From positions 1-64,000 of the forward strand of contig JAJONO010000051.1 in NCBI GenBank assembly GCA_021323535.1: DNA of 64,000 nucleotides, written 5' to 3'. Made by a program: the position numbers and the translations under genes. How positions within the stretch are numbered: the first letter of the stretch is position 1; every line of letters starts with the position of its first letter. Shown in pieces: positions 8,194-16,467 of this stretch. A model generated the notes under the pieces. The model was not told the origin of the DNA. It worked only from the letters and a program-made list of their open reading frames with translations, and searched no databases. This DNA is from Bacteroidota bacterium. Lineage in GTDB: Bacteria; Bacteroidota; Bacteroidia; B-17B0; Aurantibacillaceae.

Positions 8194-10041
8194 ATGAATA
8201 AGACAGTTACCATAAATATCAGCGGCATCATTTTTCATATTGAAGAAGACGCTTTTGAAAAGCTCAGTAAATATCTGAGTACCATTAAAGGTTACTTTAG
8301 TAAAACCGATGGTGGCAACGAGATCATGGGCGATATCGAAGCCCGCATTGCCGAAATGCTTCAGTCTAAAACAAGCGCTGTTAAACAAGTGGTGCTTATG
8401 GCCGACGTGGATTCGGTGATCGAAACCATGGGTAAACCCGAAGAATTTGCAGGCGACTCGCAAACCAATTCTCAACCCGAAGAAGAAGATAACAGCGCAG
8501 AATATGCAACAGGTGAACCTGTGAAAAAACGCATGTTCCGCGACCCTGATAATAAAACCATTGGTGGCGTGTGCTCCGGCATCGCAGCCTACTTCGACGT
8601 AGATGTGGTTTGGGTTCGCCTTGCTATGTTCCTGCTCATTTTCTTTGGAGGTGTGAGCCTTTGGGTCTATATCGTTCTATGGATCGTTATTCCTGAAGCA
8701 AAAACAACTGCAGAGAAACTTGCTATGCGCGGTGAAAAGATCGACATTAATAATATAAGCCGTACGGTTAAAGAAGAAGCCGAACAACTTAAAAAACGTA
8801 TGCAGAAATATGGCAACGATATTAAGAACGGCGACTACTCGCAACCGAGAAATTTTTTCGATAAACTGGCAGATTTTCTTAAGGATTTCTTTATCCTCTT
8901 TGGTAAAGTGTTCGGTCGCCTGGTTGGCTTAGTTTTACTGGTATTCGGGGTTGTATTCCTTATCGGTTTCATAGCTGCAATTTTCGGTATCATGGTCCCA
9001 GGTGCAAAATCTGAACCTCACGAACTTCTCGAACTTATTTTCACTGGCCGCCCTTATTACTCTCTTGGTATATTCGGTGCCATCCTCCTGTTCTGTGTTC
9101 CTATCCTTATGATGTTTTACGGTGGTATAAAATTATTGTTCCGCATAAAATATTCTAACCGCTGGCTCAATTTAAGTTCAGGCCTATTATGGCTCCTTGG
9201 AATTATCCTTGTAGTATTTGTTTCTGTACGTACTGCTTCTGATTTTGCTGAGAACGGACGGGTAAAAAACACTGTGAACATCGCTCAAAAAGATACACTC
9301 TACTTAAAAGTGAGCGACTTCAAAAAATCAGTTCCTGAAATGAGTGACAATGAAGAAGAATACACACACTACAATCGTCATGGTCATCGTTATATCAGAA
9401 TCAACCATCATCGCGATTACGTAATTGCTAATGTTGGAAACACTCCGATGATCGGTGGCTACGCATCGTTACGAATTGTTCAGTCAAACGACGATAAGTT
9501 TAATCTATACGTAAGCAAAACAGCACAAGGTCCTGAAAGACGTTTCGCAATGGAACAGGCCAGGAACATTGAATACAAAGTGACTCAAACCGACAGCCTT
9601 TTATCGTTCGATGATATTTTCATGGCGCCTTTCTCTGAAAAATTCTGGGCACAGGATGTAGAACTTGTTCTCGAGGTTCCGGTTGGTAAAGTAATTTATC
9701 TCGACAAAAACATTTCGCACTTCATTCATAACGTTGATAATATTACCAATACGTATGATGGCGACATGGTTGGACGCCGTTGGATAATGACAAAAAAAGG
9801 ATTAGAGTGCATCGACTGTGAAGGACTTGAAAAAGATACCGATCATGATGATTTTGATGGGCTTCCTGAACCTCCGCAACCACCAAACCCTCCAACAGAT
9901 CTTAATGTAAATGTTGAAGATGCCAATGTAAAAATTGATAAAGAAGGCAACATCAAAGTAAAATCAAAGAACACTGAAGTAGAAATTGGAAAGAACGGAA
10001 TTCATGTCGATAAAAAAGACAAGGATAACAAAGAAAAATAG
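8194..10041 (+). CDS. PspC domain-containing membrane protein
   Basis: 615-residue inner-membrane protein related to phage-shock proteins. Res 1-90 form a soluble alpha/beta domain. A PspC domain follows at about 110-170 (RDPDNKTIGGVCSGIAAYF, then VRLAMFLLIFFGG and IVLWIVIPEA). Three further membrane segments lie near 240-270, 285-315 and 325-350. The C-terminal half (about 360-615) is soluble, beta-rich and ends in a low-complexity Pro/Asp/Lys tail. PadR + PspC pairs are common in Bacteroidota and are thought to sense envelope damage. It shares a transcript with the PadR gene (11-base gap) and possibly with the next two genes. The N- and C-terminal domains are not named families I can identify with certainty. 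Confidence 0.85.
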   Translation: MNKTVTINISGIIFHIEEDAFEKLSKYLSTIKGYFSKTDGGNEIMGDIEARIAEMLQSKTSAVKQVVLMADVDSVIETMGKPEEFAGDSQTNSQPEEEDNSAEYATGEPVKKRMFRDPDNKTIGGVCSGIAAYFDVDVVWVRLAMFLLIFFGGVSLWVYIVLWIVIPEAKTTAEKLAMRGEKIDINNISRTVKEEAEQLKKRMQKYGNDIKNGDYSQPRNFFDKLADFLKDFFILFGKVFGRLVGLVLLVFGVVFLIGFIAAIFGIMVPGAKSEPHELLELIFTGRPYYSLGIFGAILLFCVPILMMFYGGIKLLFRIKYSNRWLNLSSGLLWLLGIILVVFVSVRTASDFAENGRVKNTVNIAQKDTLYLKVSDFKKSVPEMSDNEEEYTHYNRHGHRYIRINHHRDYVIANVGNTPMIGGYASLRIVQSNDDKFNLYVSKTAQGPERRFAMEQARNIEYKVTQTDSLLSFDDIFMAPFSEKFWAQDVELVLEVPVGKVIYLDKNISHFIHNVDNITNTYDGDMVGRRWIMTKKGLECIDCEGLEKDTDHDDFDGLPEPPQPPNPPTDLNVNVEDANVKIDKEGNIKVKSKNTEVEIGKNGIHVDKKDKDNKEK

Positions 10042-10055
10042 TCTGTAACAAAAAC

Positions 10056-10913
10056 ATGTTCACCAACGTCATAAACATAAAACCTCTGCGAACCTCTGCC
10101 TGCCCTGAAAAGGGTCTACGAACCTCTGCGAGAAACCGGAAGGCTTTTTTTGGACTAATCATGTTACTCACGTTAATAAAAACAAACGCACAGCAAGTAA
10201 GCTGGATGAAAAAGGAAACAGATAAATATGTGATCTATTACACGGGAACCGACAAAAGCATAGTTGATGAAATTAATGTCGGCGTTAAAGAAGGCATGGC
10301 GCAAATCTCTGCCTTCTTCAACAAACCGTTTAAGAGCAAGGTCCACGTTTATATTTTCCCTGATCGTAAATCGCTCGATAAACAATGGCAAACCGCATGG
10401 AGCGATACGTCATTTCAATCGCAATGCTGGATGGTAGCGAGCGGTGTTAGCAACCGTCTCGATATTCTTTCGCCATTAGCCTGGGAGAAAAGCGCCTGCG
10501 AACATAAATTCAGTGATAAAACAGGAACCAAAAAATTAATCGCTCACGAACTCACACATGTTTTCCACGGTCAATATAATTCTACAAAAGATTTTACAGG
10601 AATGGACGATCTGGCATGGCTCGTTGAAGGGCTCGCAACTTATGTATCAGGGCAATTGGATAGTAGCCGCGTAAAAGAAATTACAACGCTGCACGAACAA
10701 AATAATTTACCTGTAAAACTGACAACTATCTGGAACGGTAAAGCTAAATACGGACAAGCCGGCTCATTGGTAAAATGTGTTGATGATACCTACGGCCGCG
10801 AAACAGTCATAAAAGCTCTTACTGCTATTACAAACACAGAAGTGCTAAGTCTTTTAAAAACCAGTGAAGCAGATTTGCTCACCAACTGGAAAAGTTCTTT
10901 GAATAAAAAGTAA
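10056..10913 (+). CDS. Exported gluzincin-type zinc peptidase (peptidase MA-like)
   Basis: Putative zinc metallopeptidase. HELTH at res 164-168 gives the HExxH zinc site, and WLVEGLATY with Glu191 supplies the third ligand, the arrangement of the peptidase MA superfamily. A hydrophobic stretch RKAFFGLIMLLTLIKTNAQ (res 28-46) looks like a signal peptide. The first 27 residues are encoded by a copy of the dispersed CTCTGCGAACCTCTGC-type repeat, so the true start is unclear: ATG 10056 carries the repeat in the protein, while ATG 10161 would leave too short a leader. The gene follows the PspC gene by 14 bases and precedes the DUF4407 gene by 11. Substrate unknown. Confidence 0.75.
   Translation: MFTNVINIKPLRTSACPEKGLRTSARNRKAFFGLIMLLTLIKTNAQQVSWMKKETDKYVIYYTGTDKSIVDEINVGVKEGMAQISAFFNKPFKSKVHVYIFPDRKSLDKQWQTAWSDTSFQSQCWMVASGVSNRLDILSPLAWEKSACEHKFSDKTGTKKLIAHELTHVFHGQYNSTKDFTGMDDLAWLVEGLATYVSGQLDSSRVKEITTLHEQNNLPVKLTTIWNGKAKYGQAGSLVKCVDDTYGRETVIKALTAITNTEVLSLLKTSEADLLTNWKSSLNKK
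10081..10136. repeat. Dispersed CTCTGCGAA-type repeat inside the 5' end of the peptidase gene
   Basis: Contains three copies of the word CGAACCTCTGC or close variants (10089, 10119 region and the leading partial copy) and an AGGGT/ACCCT-like break. Similar words occur in the non-coding stretches near 18910-18960 and 19070-19110. Here the repeat lies within the predicted coding start of a peptidase, which suggests it moved in next to, or over, the original signal-peptide start. Confidence 0.55.
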
Positions 10914-10924
10914 ACTGTACTCAC

Positions 10925-11953
10925 ATGAAATCGCTAAGAACCTTTATACTATTTTGTTCGGGAGCAGCGCCACAGTTATTAAAGCGTTGTCCGACCGAAA
11001 CCAGCAAGTATACAGGCATTGGCACCTCGGTTCTGTTCACGGCTATTTTCGCAGCTGTGGCCGCAGGTTATGCCTTGAGTGTCATCTTTAATTCGTTGTT
11101 GATCGCCATTGGCTTTTCTGTTTTGTGGGGAGGAATGATCTTTAACCTCGACCGCTTTATTGTATCAAGCATGCGAAAAAGTAATGTAGCACGAAAAGAT
11201 TTTATGATCGCCATTCCTCGTTTTATCATGGCTATTGTAATTGCTCTCGTTGTATCTAAACCTCTCGAATTAAAAATATTTGAAAAGGAGATCAACCGCA
11301 AGCTCGACGAAAAAAGAACGAAGGAAGCTTTGGTGGCTAAGACATCCATTGCTCAAAGCTTTCCTGAAGTAAAACAACTGGAAGAAAAGATTTCTGTACT
11401 TAAAAATGAAGTAACCGGAAAAGAAGCGTTCAGAAATAAATTACAAAAAGAATACGACGCTGAGCGTTTCGGAAAAAAGACAAGCGGAACAACAGGAATA
11501 GCGGGCATTGGAACCAACGCGAAAAAAAAAGAGATCCAATTGGATGAAGCCCAGAAAGAACTCAGCAAGATATCGGAACTTAACAGGGTTAAAATCGATG
11601 AGCTGGAAAAACAGTTGACCGTCCTTTCCACGAAAAAAGCAACTGAGTTTCTGAAACAAAAGCCTGGAATTGATAATTACGATGGCCTTGCTGCGAGAAT
11701 TGATGCGCTGGCTGTACTTACCGAGGAAAGCAGCGCTATGAATCTTGTGAACTTGTTTCTTATTTTCCTATTCATCATTATAGAAACAACTCCTATCCTG
11801 GTGAAGCTGATCTCGCAACGCGGTCCGTACGACGAACTCTTGGAAGTGCACGAACATCATTACAAAAATCATCGCCGTGAACTCATTGCCAAGTCCGATC
11901 ATAAAACATCTCAGCGATTAAAAAATTATAGTGACTACACGATAACATCTTAA
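10925..11953 (+). CDS. DUF4407 domain membrane protein
   Basis: 342 residues matching the DUF4407 family, whose function is unknown. N-terminal FILFCSGAAPQLLKRCPTE is the family's opening; two or three membrane helices lie at about 28-65 and 95-120 with the loop NLDRFIVSSMRK between them. A long charged coiled coil (about 120-240) then leads to a final membrane helix near 275-295 (LVNLFLIFLFIIIETTPILV) and a short cytoplasmic tail. It closes the same-strand PadR-PspC-peptidase series and probably works at the cell envelope with them. A loose inverted repeat CATAAAGC/GCTTTATG (11958-12003) follows the stop. Confidence 0.82.
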   Translation: MKSLRTFILFCSGAAPQLLKRCPTETSKYTGIGTSVLFTAIFAAVAAGYALSVIFNSLLIAIGFSVLWGGMIFNLDRFIVSSMRKSNVARKDFMIAIPRFIMAIVIALVVSKPLELKIFEKEINRKLDEKRTKEALVAKTSIAQSFPEVKQLEEKISVLKNEVTGKEAFRNKLQKEYDAERFGKKTSGTTGIAGIGTNAKKKEIQLDEAQKELSKISELNRVKIDELEKQLTVLSTKKATEFLKQKPGIDNYDGLAARIDALAVLTEESSAMNLVNLFLIFLFIIIETTPILVKLISQRGPYDELLEVHEHHYKNHRRELIAKSDHKTSQRLKNYSDYTITS

Positions 11954-12046
11954 CCGCCATAAAGCGAATTGATTTCATGAAATGAAAATAATTTTGCTTT
12001 ATGATGTAACTAACGAATATCTTATAACGTCTTAACACCAACAACA

Positions 12047-13390
12047 ATGAAAAAACTACTACTTGCCATTCTCATCTGCGGAGGTATCGCAGCAACGGCA
12101 CAAAACGAAGCACAAAAAGCAAAACGTCTCGATTCTATTTTTACTGCGTTTTCTAAACGAAACCAGTTCAACGGCTCTGTACTTATCGCCAAAAAAGAAA
12201 AAGTACTTTTAAGTAAAGGCTATGGCACGGCCAACTTCACTTACGATATTCCAAACTCGCCGACTACAAAATTTAAGCTGGCATCGGTATCTAAACAATT
12301 TACTGCTATGGCCATTTTAATATTGCAGGAAAAAGGATTACTCAGCACCGATGATAAACTCACTAAATTTATTCCCGATTATCCGAACGGAGATAAGATC
12401 ACAATCCATAATTTACTTACACACACATCTGGTATTCCTGAAGTAACGTCTTTGCCGTTTTTTGATTCAATCATGTGGCGCAAACATTCATTGGAAGAAA
12501 TGATCGCCTACACTAAAAACAAAGCGCTCGATTTTGAACCCGGATCAAAACATCAGTATAGCAATTCGGGTTATGTTCTTCTTACTTACATTATCGAAAA
12601 AGCATCCGGAAAAAATTACGGTGATTTTATGAAAGCAAACATCTTTGAACCACTGGGTATGAAAAACTCAGGACTATGGCATAGCCATGAAGTGATTAAA
12701 AACACGGCCGTTGGTTACAGCATGGCAGGTGATAATGTTATGGAAGAAGTAGATTTTATTGACATGAGCGTACCAAGCGGCGCCGGCGCCCTCTACTCTA
12801 CCGTTGAAGACATGTACCTGTGGGATCGCGCTTTTTACACTGAGAAACTCGTAAAAAAATCTACGCTAGAAAAAATGATGACACCTTTTAAAGACAACTA
12901 CGCATACGGAATTCGTGTTGATGATTATAGCGGACACAAAATGGCATCGCACTCAGGAGGCATACAAGGCTTTGCAACTATTATGTATCATTTCCCGGAA
13001 GATGAACTGTACATTGTTATTTTAAAGAATGTAGATAACCAGCAGCTTCTTCCGGCGCACAGAATTGCACGCGCTGTTATGTACGATCAGAAATACACAC
13101 TACCTGTTGAGCGCAAAATTGCCAACGTTGATACAAAAATATTTGACAGGTACATTGGCGAGTACGAATTGAAACCAGGATTTGTTTTCACGGTATCAAC
13201 CGATAACGGAAAAATATTTACACAGGCAACCGGTCAGCCTAAATGCGAAATTTATCCTGAGAGCGAATGCAAGTATTTTGTAAAAATTGTAGACGCCCAA
13301 TTCGAATTTATTAAAGACGACAAAGGCAAAATAACTTCCCTCGTATTATCACAAGGCGGTGCAAACATGCCAGCGAAGAAAATCAAATAG
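12047..13390 (+). CDS. Exported serine hydrolase, class C beta-lactamase/D-Ala-D-Ala peptidase fold
   Basis: 447 residues with a signal peptide (MKKLLLAILICGGIAATAQ). The active-site set of the penicillin-binding-protein/AmpC fold is present: S80-V-S-K83 (SxxK), Y171-S-N173 (YxN), and HSGG near res 300 in place of KTG. Such proteins in Bacteroidota are usually esterases or peptidases rather than true beta-lactamases. The C-terminal ~100 residues form a beta-rich domain (FDRYIGEYELKPGF...) common in this group. It stands alone between two intergenic regions and ends just before a strong terminator. Substrate not determined. Confidence 0.85.
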   Translation: MKKLLLAILICGGIAATAQNEAQKAKRLDSIFTAFSKRNQFNGSVLIAKKEKVLLSKGYGTANFTYDIPNSPTTKFKLASVSKQFTAMAILILQEKGLLSTDDKLTKFIPDYPNGDKITIHNLLTHTSGIPEVTSLPFFDSIMWRKHSLEEMIAYTKNKALDFEPGSKHQYSNSGYVLLTYIIEKASGKNYGDFMKANIFEPLGMKNSGLWHSHEVIKNTAVGYSMAGDNVMEEVDFIDMSVPSGAGALYSTVEDMYLWDRAFYTEKLVKKSTLEKMMTPFKDNYAYGIRVDDYSGHKMASHSGGIQGFATIMYHFPEDELYIVILKNVDNQQLLPAHRIARAVMYDQKYTLPVERKIANVDTKIFDRYIGEYELKPGFVFTVSTDNGKIFTQATGQPKCEIYPESECKYFVKIVDAQFEFIKDDKGKITSLVLSQGGANMPAKKIK

Positions 13391-13411
13391 AAATTCCAAG
13401 GCATACAAGCC

Positions 13412-13435
13412 GTCACGCTGAGCGCAGTCGAAGCG
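13412..13435. repeat. 24-bp palindromic dispersed repeat (GTCACGCTGAGCGCAGTCGA... type)
   Basis: Identical over 24 bases to 15092-15115 and very similar to 13571-13594. The core GAGCGCAGTCGA recurs as GAGCGTAGTCGA at 40780-40803 and 35458-35481. All copies lie between genes or in 3' flanks. Confidence 0.7.
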
Positions 13436-13471
13436 CCGACTATAATATCTCTTTTTCATGTGTACCAACAT

Positions 13472-13507
13472 AAACCGTGGCCCTGCTGCAACAGGCCACG
13501 GTTTTTT
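13472..13507. terminator. Strong intrinsic terminator after the serine hydrolase gene
   Basis: AAACCGTGGCC (13472-13482) pairs with GGCCACGGTTT (13494-13504), a stem of 11 pairs around a short loop, followed by a run of T. The A-rich left side would also allow termination from the other strand. Confidence 0.85.
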
Positions 13508-13510
13508 ATT

Positions 13511-13640
13511 AACCTTCAAGGTATGCGTGTAACCCACGGACATTGAAGGTTTTCACACGCTACATCAAAGCCACCGCGCTGAGCGCGGTCGAAGCACTAT
13601 CGTGAATACTTTGGCAATGTTCAACGCTATTATCCATAAA
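13511..13640. repeat. Composite intergenic repeat, copy A
   Basis: About 130 bases holding, in order: ACCTTCAAGGT ... CATTGAAGGTTTT, a CACACGCTACATCAAA word, a GCTGAGCGCGGTCGAAGC palindrome, ACTATCGTGAATAC and TTTGGCAATGTTCAACGCT. The same order of words recurs at 15032-15154 with moderate divergence. The two copies flank the class A beta-lactamase gene. Confidence 0.75.
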
Positions 13641-13663
13641 ACAAGGCTAAATAAAAAATCTCC

Positions 13664-13671
13664 TATCTTTG
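13664..13671 (+). promoter_or_regulatory. -7 promoter element (TATCTTTG) of the class A beta-lactamase gene
   Basis: TATCTTTG matches TAnnTTTG and lies 22 bases before the ATG at 13694. No clear -33 TTTG is seen at about 19 bases upstream. Confidence 0.5.
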
Positions 13672-13693
13672 TTTCGCATAACAGCTCTTTAAA

Positions 13694-15031
13694 ATGAAGC
13701 AAACACTTCTCTTCTTTATAACCCTCACTTCTTTTAACTTACTTGCACAAGTTGACAAATCATCGGAACTATTCAAAACATTAAAAGCTAACGACAGTCT
13801 ACTTTTTAATGTGGGGTTTAACACCTGCGACATTTCCCAATTTGAAAAACTGGTAAGCGACACTTTTGAATTTTACCACGACGAAGCCGGAATTACACGT
13901 TCCAAAGCTGCTTTTATTTTAAGTATCAAAGAGGGTCTCTGTAAACTCAATTATAAACCTTATAGAAAATTAGTAGAAGGAAGCATGGAAGTTTATCCTT
14001 TAGAAAAAAAGGGTGTAATGTACGGCGCCATTCAAACCGGCAAACATCGCTTTTATGCCATTGAAAAAAATAAACCGGAGCGTTTTACCAGCGTTGCAAA
14101 ATTTACGAACCTTTGGCTCATCGAAAACGGACAATGGAAACTAAGCCGCAGCTTAAGTTACGATCACCAGCAAAAAGACAACAGCGTTACTCTTGCTCAA
14201 TCAATTGATTCCTTAAAACAAAAGATTCAAAAAATTATCTCCGAAAAAAATGCTACTGTTGGCGTATCCATTATTGGTAACAACGGAAAAGACACTTTAT
14301 CAATAAACGGCAACGGGCATTATCCAATGCAAAGCGTATTTAAATTTCACATCGCATTGGTAGTGTTATCAAAAGTTGATGAAGGTAAATTATCTCTTGA
14401 TCAGAAAATAAAAATTGAAAAGAAAGATCTTTTGCCAGGTCTTTATAGTCCGCTCAGAGATAAATATCCTGATGGCACAACTCTAACACTTTCAGAAATT
14501 TTAGAATACACCGTTTCGCAAAGTGACAATGTTGGCTGCGATATTTTATTAAGAATGATCGGAGGTCCTAAAACAGTTGAAGATTATTTTATTAAACATG
14601 GTTTTAAAGATATTTCTATTAAAATAAATGAAGAAGTCATGCAGAAAAACTGGGACTTACAGTATCAAAACTGGACAACGCCAAAAGCCGCCAACGAAGT
14701 ACTGTCTTCCTTTTATTTCAACCACAAAAAATTATTATCAGAAAAAAGTTATGATTTCCTCTGGAACACAATGAAACAAACCCAGACCGGAAAAAAAAGA
14801 TTGAAAGGAAAATTACCTGAAAATACAACGGTGGCACATAAAACAGGTACTTCGGGCGCTAACAAAAAAGGTTTGTCGGCAGCTACAAATGATATTGGAA
14901 TTATATTTCTTCCCAATGGAAACCATTTCTTCATCAGCGTTTTTGTAAGTAATTCAAAAGAGAACGAAGAAACCAACGAAAAAATAATTGCCGACATTTC
15001 AAAACAAGTCTGGGATTATTTCACACGCTAA
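13694..15031 (+). CDS. Class A beta-lactamase (PER-like, subclass A2) with N-terminal NTF2-like domain
   Basis: 445-residue exported protein. After a signal peptide (to about res 19), res 22-158 resemble an NTF2-like/DUF4440 domain (CDISQFEKLVSDTFEFYHD ... FTNLWLIENGQWKLSRSLSY). Res 165-445 form a class A beta-lactamase with S214-V-F-K217, S277-D-N279, NEE at 312-314 followed by QYQNWTTP, RLKGKLP, and K383-T-G385. The NEE...QYQNW spacing resembles PER-type enzymes, where the Glu serves as the general base. Ordinary class A enzymes are about 290-310 residues, so the N-terminal domain is an addition. The enzyme is expected to be periplasmic; its substrate range, or whether it hydrolyses beta-lactams at all, cannot be read here. 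It is flanked by two copies of a composite repeat. Confidence 0.87.
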   Translation: MKQTLLFFITLTSFNLLAQVDKSSELFKTLKANDSLLFNVGFNTCDISQFEKLVSDTFEFYHDEAGITRSKAAFILSIKEGLCKLNYKPYRKLVEGSMEVYPLEKKGVMYGAIQTGKHRFYAIEKNKPERFTSVAKFTNLWLIENGQWKLSRSLSYDHQQKDNSVTLAQSIDSLKQKIQKIISEKNATVGVSIIGNNGKDTLSINGNGHYPMQSVFKFHIALVVLSKVDEGKLSLDQKIKIEKKDLLPGLYSPLRDKYPDGTTLTLSEILEYTVSQSDNVGCDILLRMIGGPKTVEDYFIKHGFKDISIKINEEVMQKNWDLQYQNWTTPKAANEVLSSFYFNHKKLLSEKSYDFLWNTMKQTQTGKKRLKGKLPENTTVAHKTGTSGANKKGLSAATNDIGIIFLPNGNHFFISVFVSNSKENEETNEKIIADISKQVWDYFTR

Positions 15032-15154
15032 TCTTCAAGGTCTTAAAGTAACTCAAGGTCCTTGAAGGTTTTTCCGCACCACATCAAATCCGTCACGCTG
15101 AGCGCAGTCGAAGCGCTATCGTGAATACTCTGGTAATGTTCAACGCTGTTATAA
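15032..15154. repeat. Composite intergenic repeat, copy B
   Basis: Begins at the beta-lactamase stop with TCTTCAAGGT and CCTTGAAGGTTTTT, then CACCACATCAAA, the 24-bp GTCACGCTGAGCGCAGTCGA palindrome (15092-15115), CTATCGTGAATAC and TGGTAATGTTCAACGCTGTT. The order of words is the same as in copy A at 13511-13640. Confidence 0.75.
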
Positions 15155-15212
15155 AATTACTTTTTTAACGGAAACCTCGAAATACGTCTACAAGGTAACA
15201 CGTAAAAATCTT

Positions 15213-15220
15213 TATCTTTG
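15213..15220 (+). promoter_or_regulatory. -7 promoter element (TATCTTTG) before the DJ-1/PfpI gene
   Basis: TATCTTTG sits 7 bases before the ATG at 15228, which implies a very short or no leader on the mRNA. A -33 TTTG is not evident. Confidence 0.4.
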
Positions 15221-15227
15221 TTACACC

Positions 15228-15830
15228 ATGGCACTAACAAACATAGCAGTACTCCTATTTAACGACTTTGAAACTCTTGATGTTTTTGGACCGGTAGAAA
15301 TTTTCGGGCGCTTAACCGAATTGTATTCCATAAAATTTTACTCTCTTAACGGCGGACTTATTTTCAACAAACATAATGTATCCATTTCAACACAAAAGCT
15401 TGACAGTATTTCTAACGATATTGAAATTTTTATTATCCCAGGTGGTATAGGAACACGAAAAGAAGTTGACAACACCCCTCTCATTGAGAAAATAAAAACT
15501 ATTTCTAATCTTAGCACTTATGTTTTTACAGTTTGTACCGGAAGCGCCCTGCTTGCTAAAACAGGTTTATTAAATAACAGAAGAGCAACCACAAATAAAA
15601 GGGCATTTGCCTGGGCTATTACCAACGGAGAACATGTACACTGGGACAAAACAGCAAGATGGGTAGTTGACGAAAAATTCTACACCTCATCAGGTGTAAG
15701 TGCAGGAATGGATATGGCCCTGGGATTCTTAAGCGACCGCCACGGAATTGACTTTGCACGAAAAGTCGCTCATGAAATTGAATACAACTGGATTGAAGAA
15801 AAGGATTTTGACACGTTTAAGGCGGATTGA
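15228..15830 (+). CDS. DJ-1/PfpI family protein (isonitrile hydratase-like)
   Basis: 200-residue cytoplasmic protein with a class I glutamine amidotransferase-like fold. The nucleophile elbow is TVCTGSALLAKTGLL with Cys103, and the N-terminal FETLDVFGPVEIF (res 14-26) and later SAGMDMALGFL match the subgroup that includes isonitrile hydratase and AraC-type regulator sensor domains. There is no DNA-binding domain here, so an enzyme or chaperone-like role is likelier. It is three bases from the next gene, so the two are co-transcribed. Physiological substrate unknown. Confidence 0.82.
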   Translation: MALTNIAVLLFNDFETLDVFGPVEIFGRLTELYSIKFYSLNGGLIFNKHNVSISTQKLDSISNDIEIFIIPGGIGTRKEVDNTPLIEKIKTISNLSTYVFTVCTGSALLAKTGLLNNRRATTNKRAFAWAITNGEHVHWDKTARWVVDEKFYTSSGVSAGMDMALGFLSDRHGIDFARKVAHEIEYNWIEEKDFDTFKAD

Positions 15831-15833
15831 CAC

Positions 15834-16409
15834 ATGGGGCTCGACAGCGTTGAATTATTAATAAGCTTCGAAGATTATTTCGATATTAAAGTTTCTACCT
15901 CTGAAGCCGAAAAGATTGGAACTGTGCAAGACATGGCGGACTGTACTTCAAGACATTTAAATATTACAGATAATAGCGCAGCATTAAAAACAGTTCTCTT
16001 TGAAAAATTAAAATCCTCTCTAATCCAACTTCAGTTAACCGATAGTTCCTTTTCTCTTTCAGATAAAATTTTTTCAATCCTTAATCCTAACGATAAAGAA
16101 TCCTGGACAAAATTATCCGAAGAAATTTCTCTTCAAATTCCACAGCCATTCACAGAAGCTGACACAATTATAAAGAAGGTATTTTTTGTTGGCTGGCAAC
16201 CAAAATACGATTGGAAAACCGTAACAGTTGATCAGTTTATAACAGCAGTTTACGCTTCTAACTACGAAAAAGTAATCGATCCCGGAAAAATAAATACCAC
16301 TTACCAAATTTTAATAGCAATAGCAGCAATTACGAGTGATAAATTAGGTGTGGATCCTTATGAGGTACAACCTGAAAAAAAATTTACTGACGATTTCGGA
16401 ATTGATTGA
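15834..16409 (+). CDS. Acyl-carrier-protein-like protein with circularly permuted halves
   Basis: 191 residues. The first residues MGLDSVELLISFEDYFDI are the second half of an acyl carrier protein, starting exactly at the phosphopantetheine motif (GLDS, Ser5), and run on to EKIGTVQDMADC. The last 30 residues (AAITSDKLGVDPYEVQ... FTDDFGID) are the first half of an ACP and stop exactly before the Ser. Joined end to start they make one complete ACP. The middle ~110 residues are not a family I can name and contain no membrane segment. I believe related Bacteroidota proteins with this layout exist, from memory only. Linked to the DJ-1/PfpI gene by a three-base gap. Whether it carries a prosthetic group is untested. 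Confidence 0.7.
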   Translation: MGLDSVELLISFEDYFDIKVSTSEAEKIGTVQDMADCTSRHLNITDNSAALKTVLFEKLKSSLIQLQLTDSSFSLSDKIFSILNPNDKESWTKLSEEISLQIPQPFTEADTIIKKVFFVGWQPKYDWKTVTVDQFITAVYASNYEKVIDPGKINTTYQILIAIAAITSDKLGVDPYEVQPEKKFTDDFGID

Positions 16410-16467
16410 ATATCTGCATTGCATACAGATTTAATAACCCCGTTTTAATCTTATAGTAAAACACCAA

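Noticed and set aside
15834..16409. A truncated ordinary ACP gene
   Set aside because: Both halves are present at opposite ends in good form, which simple truncation would not give.
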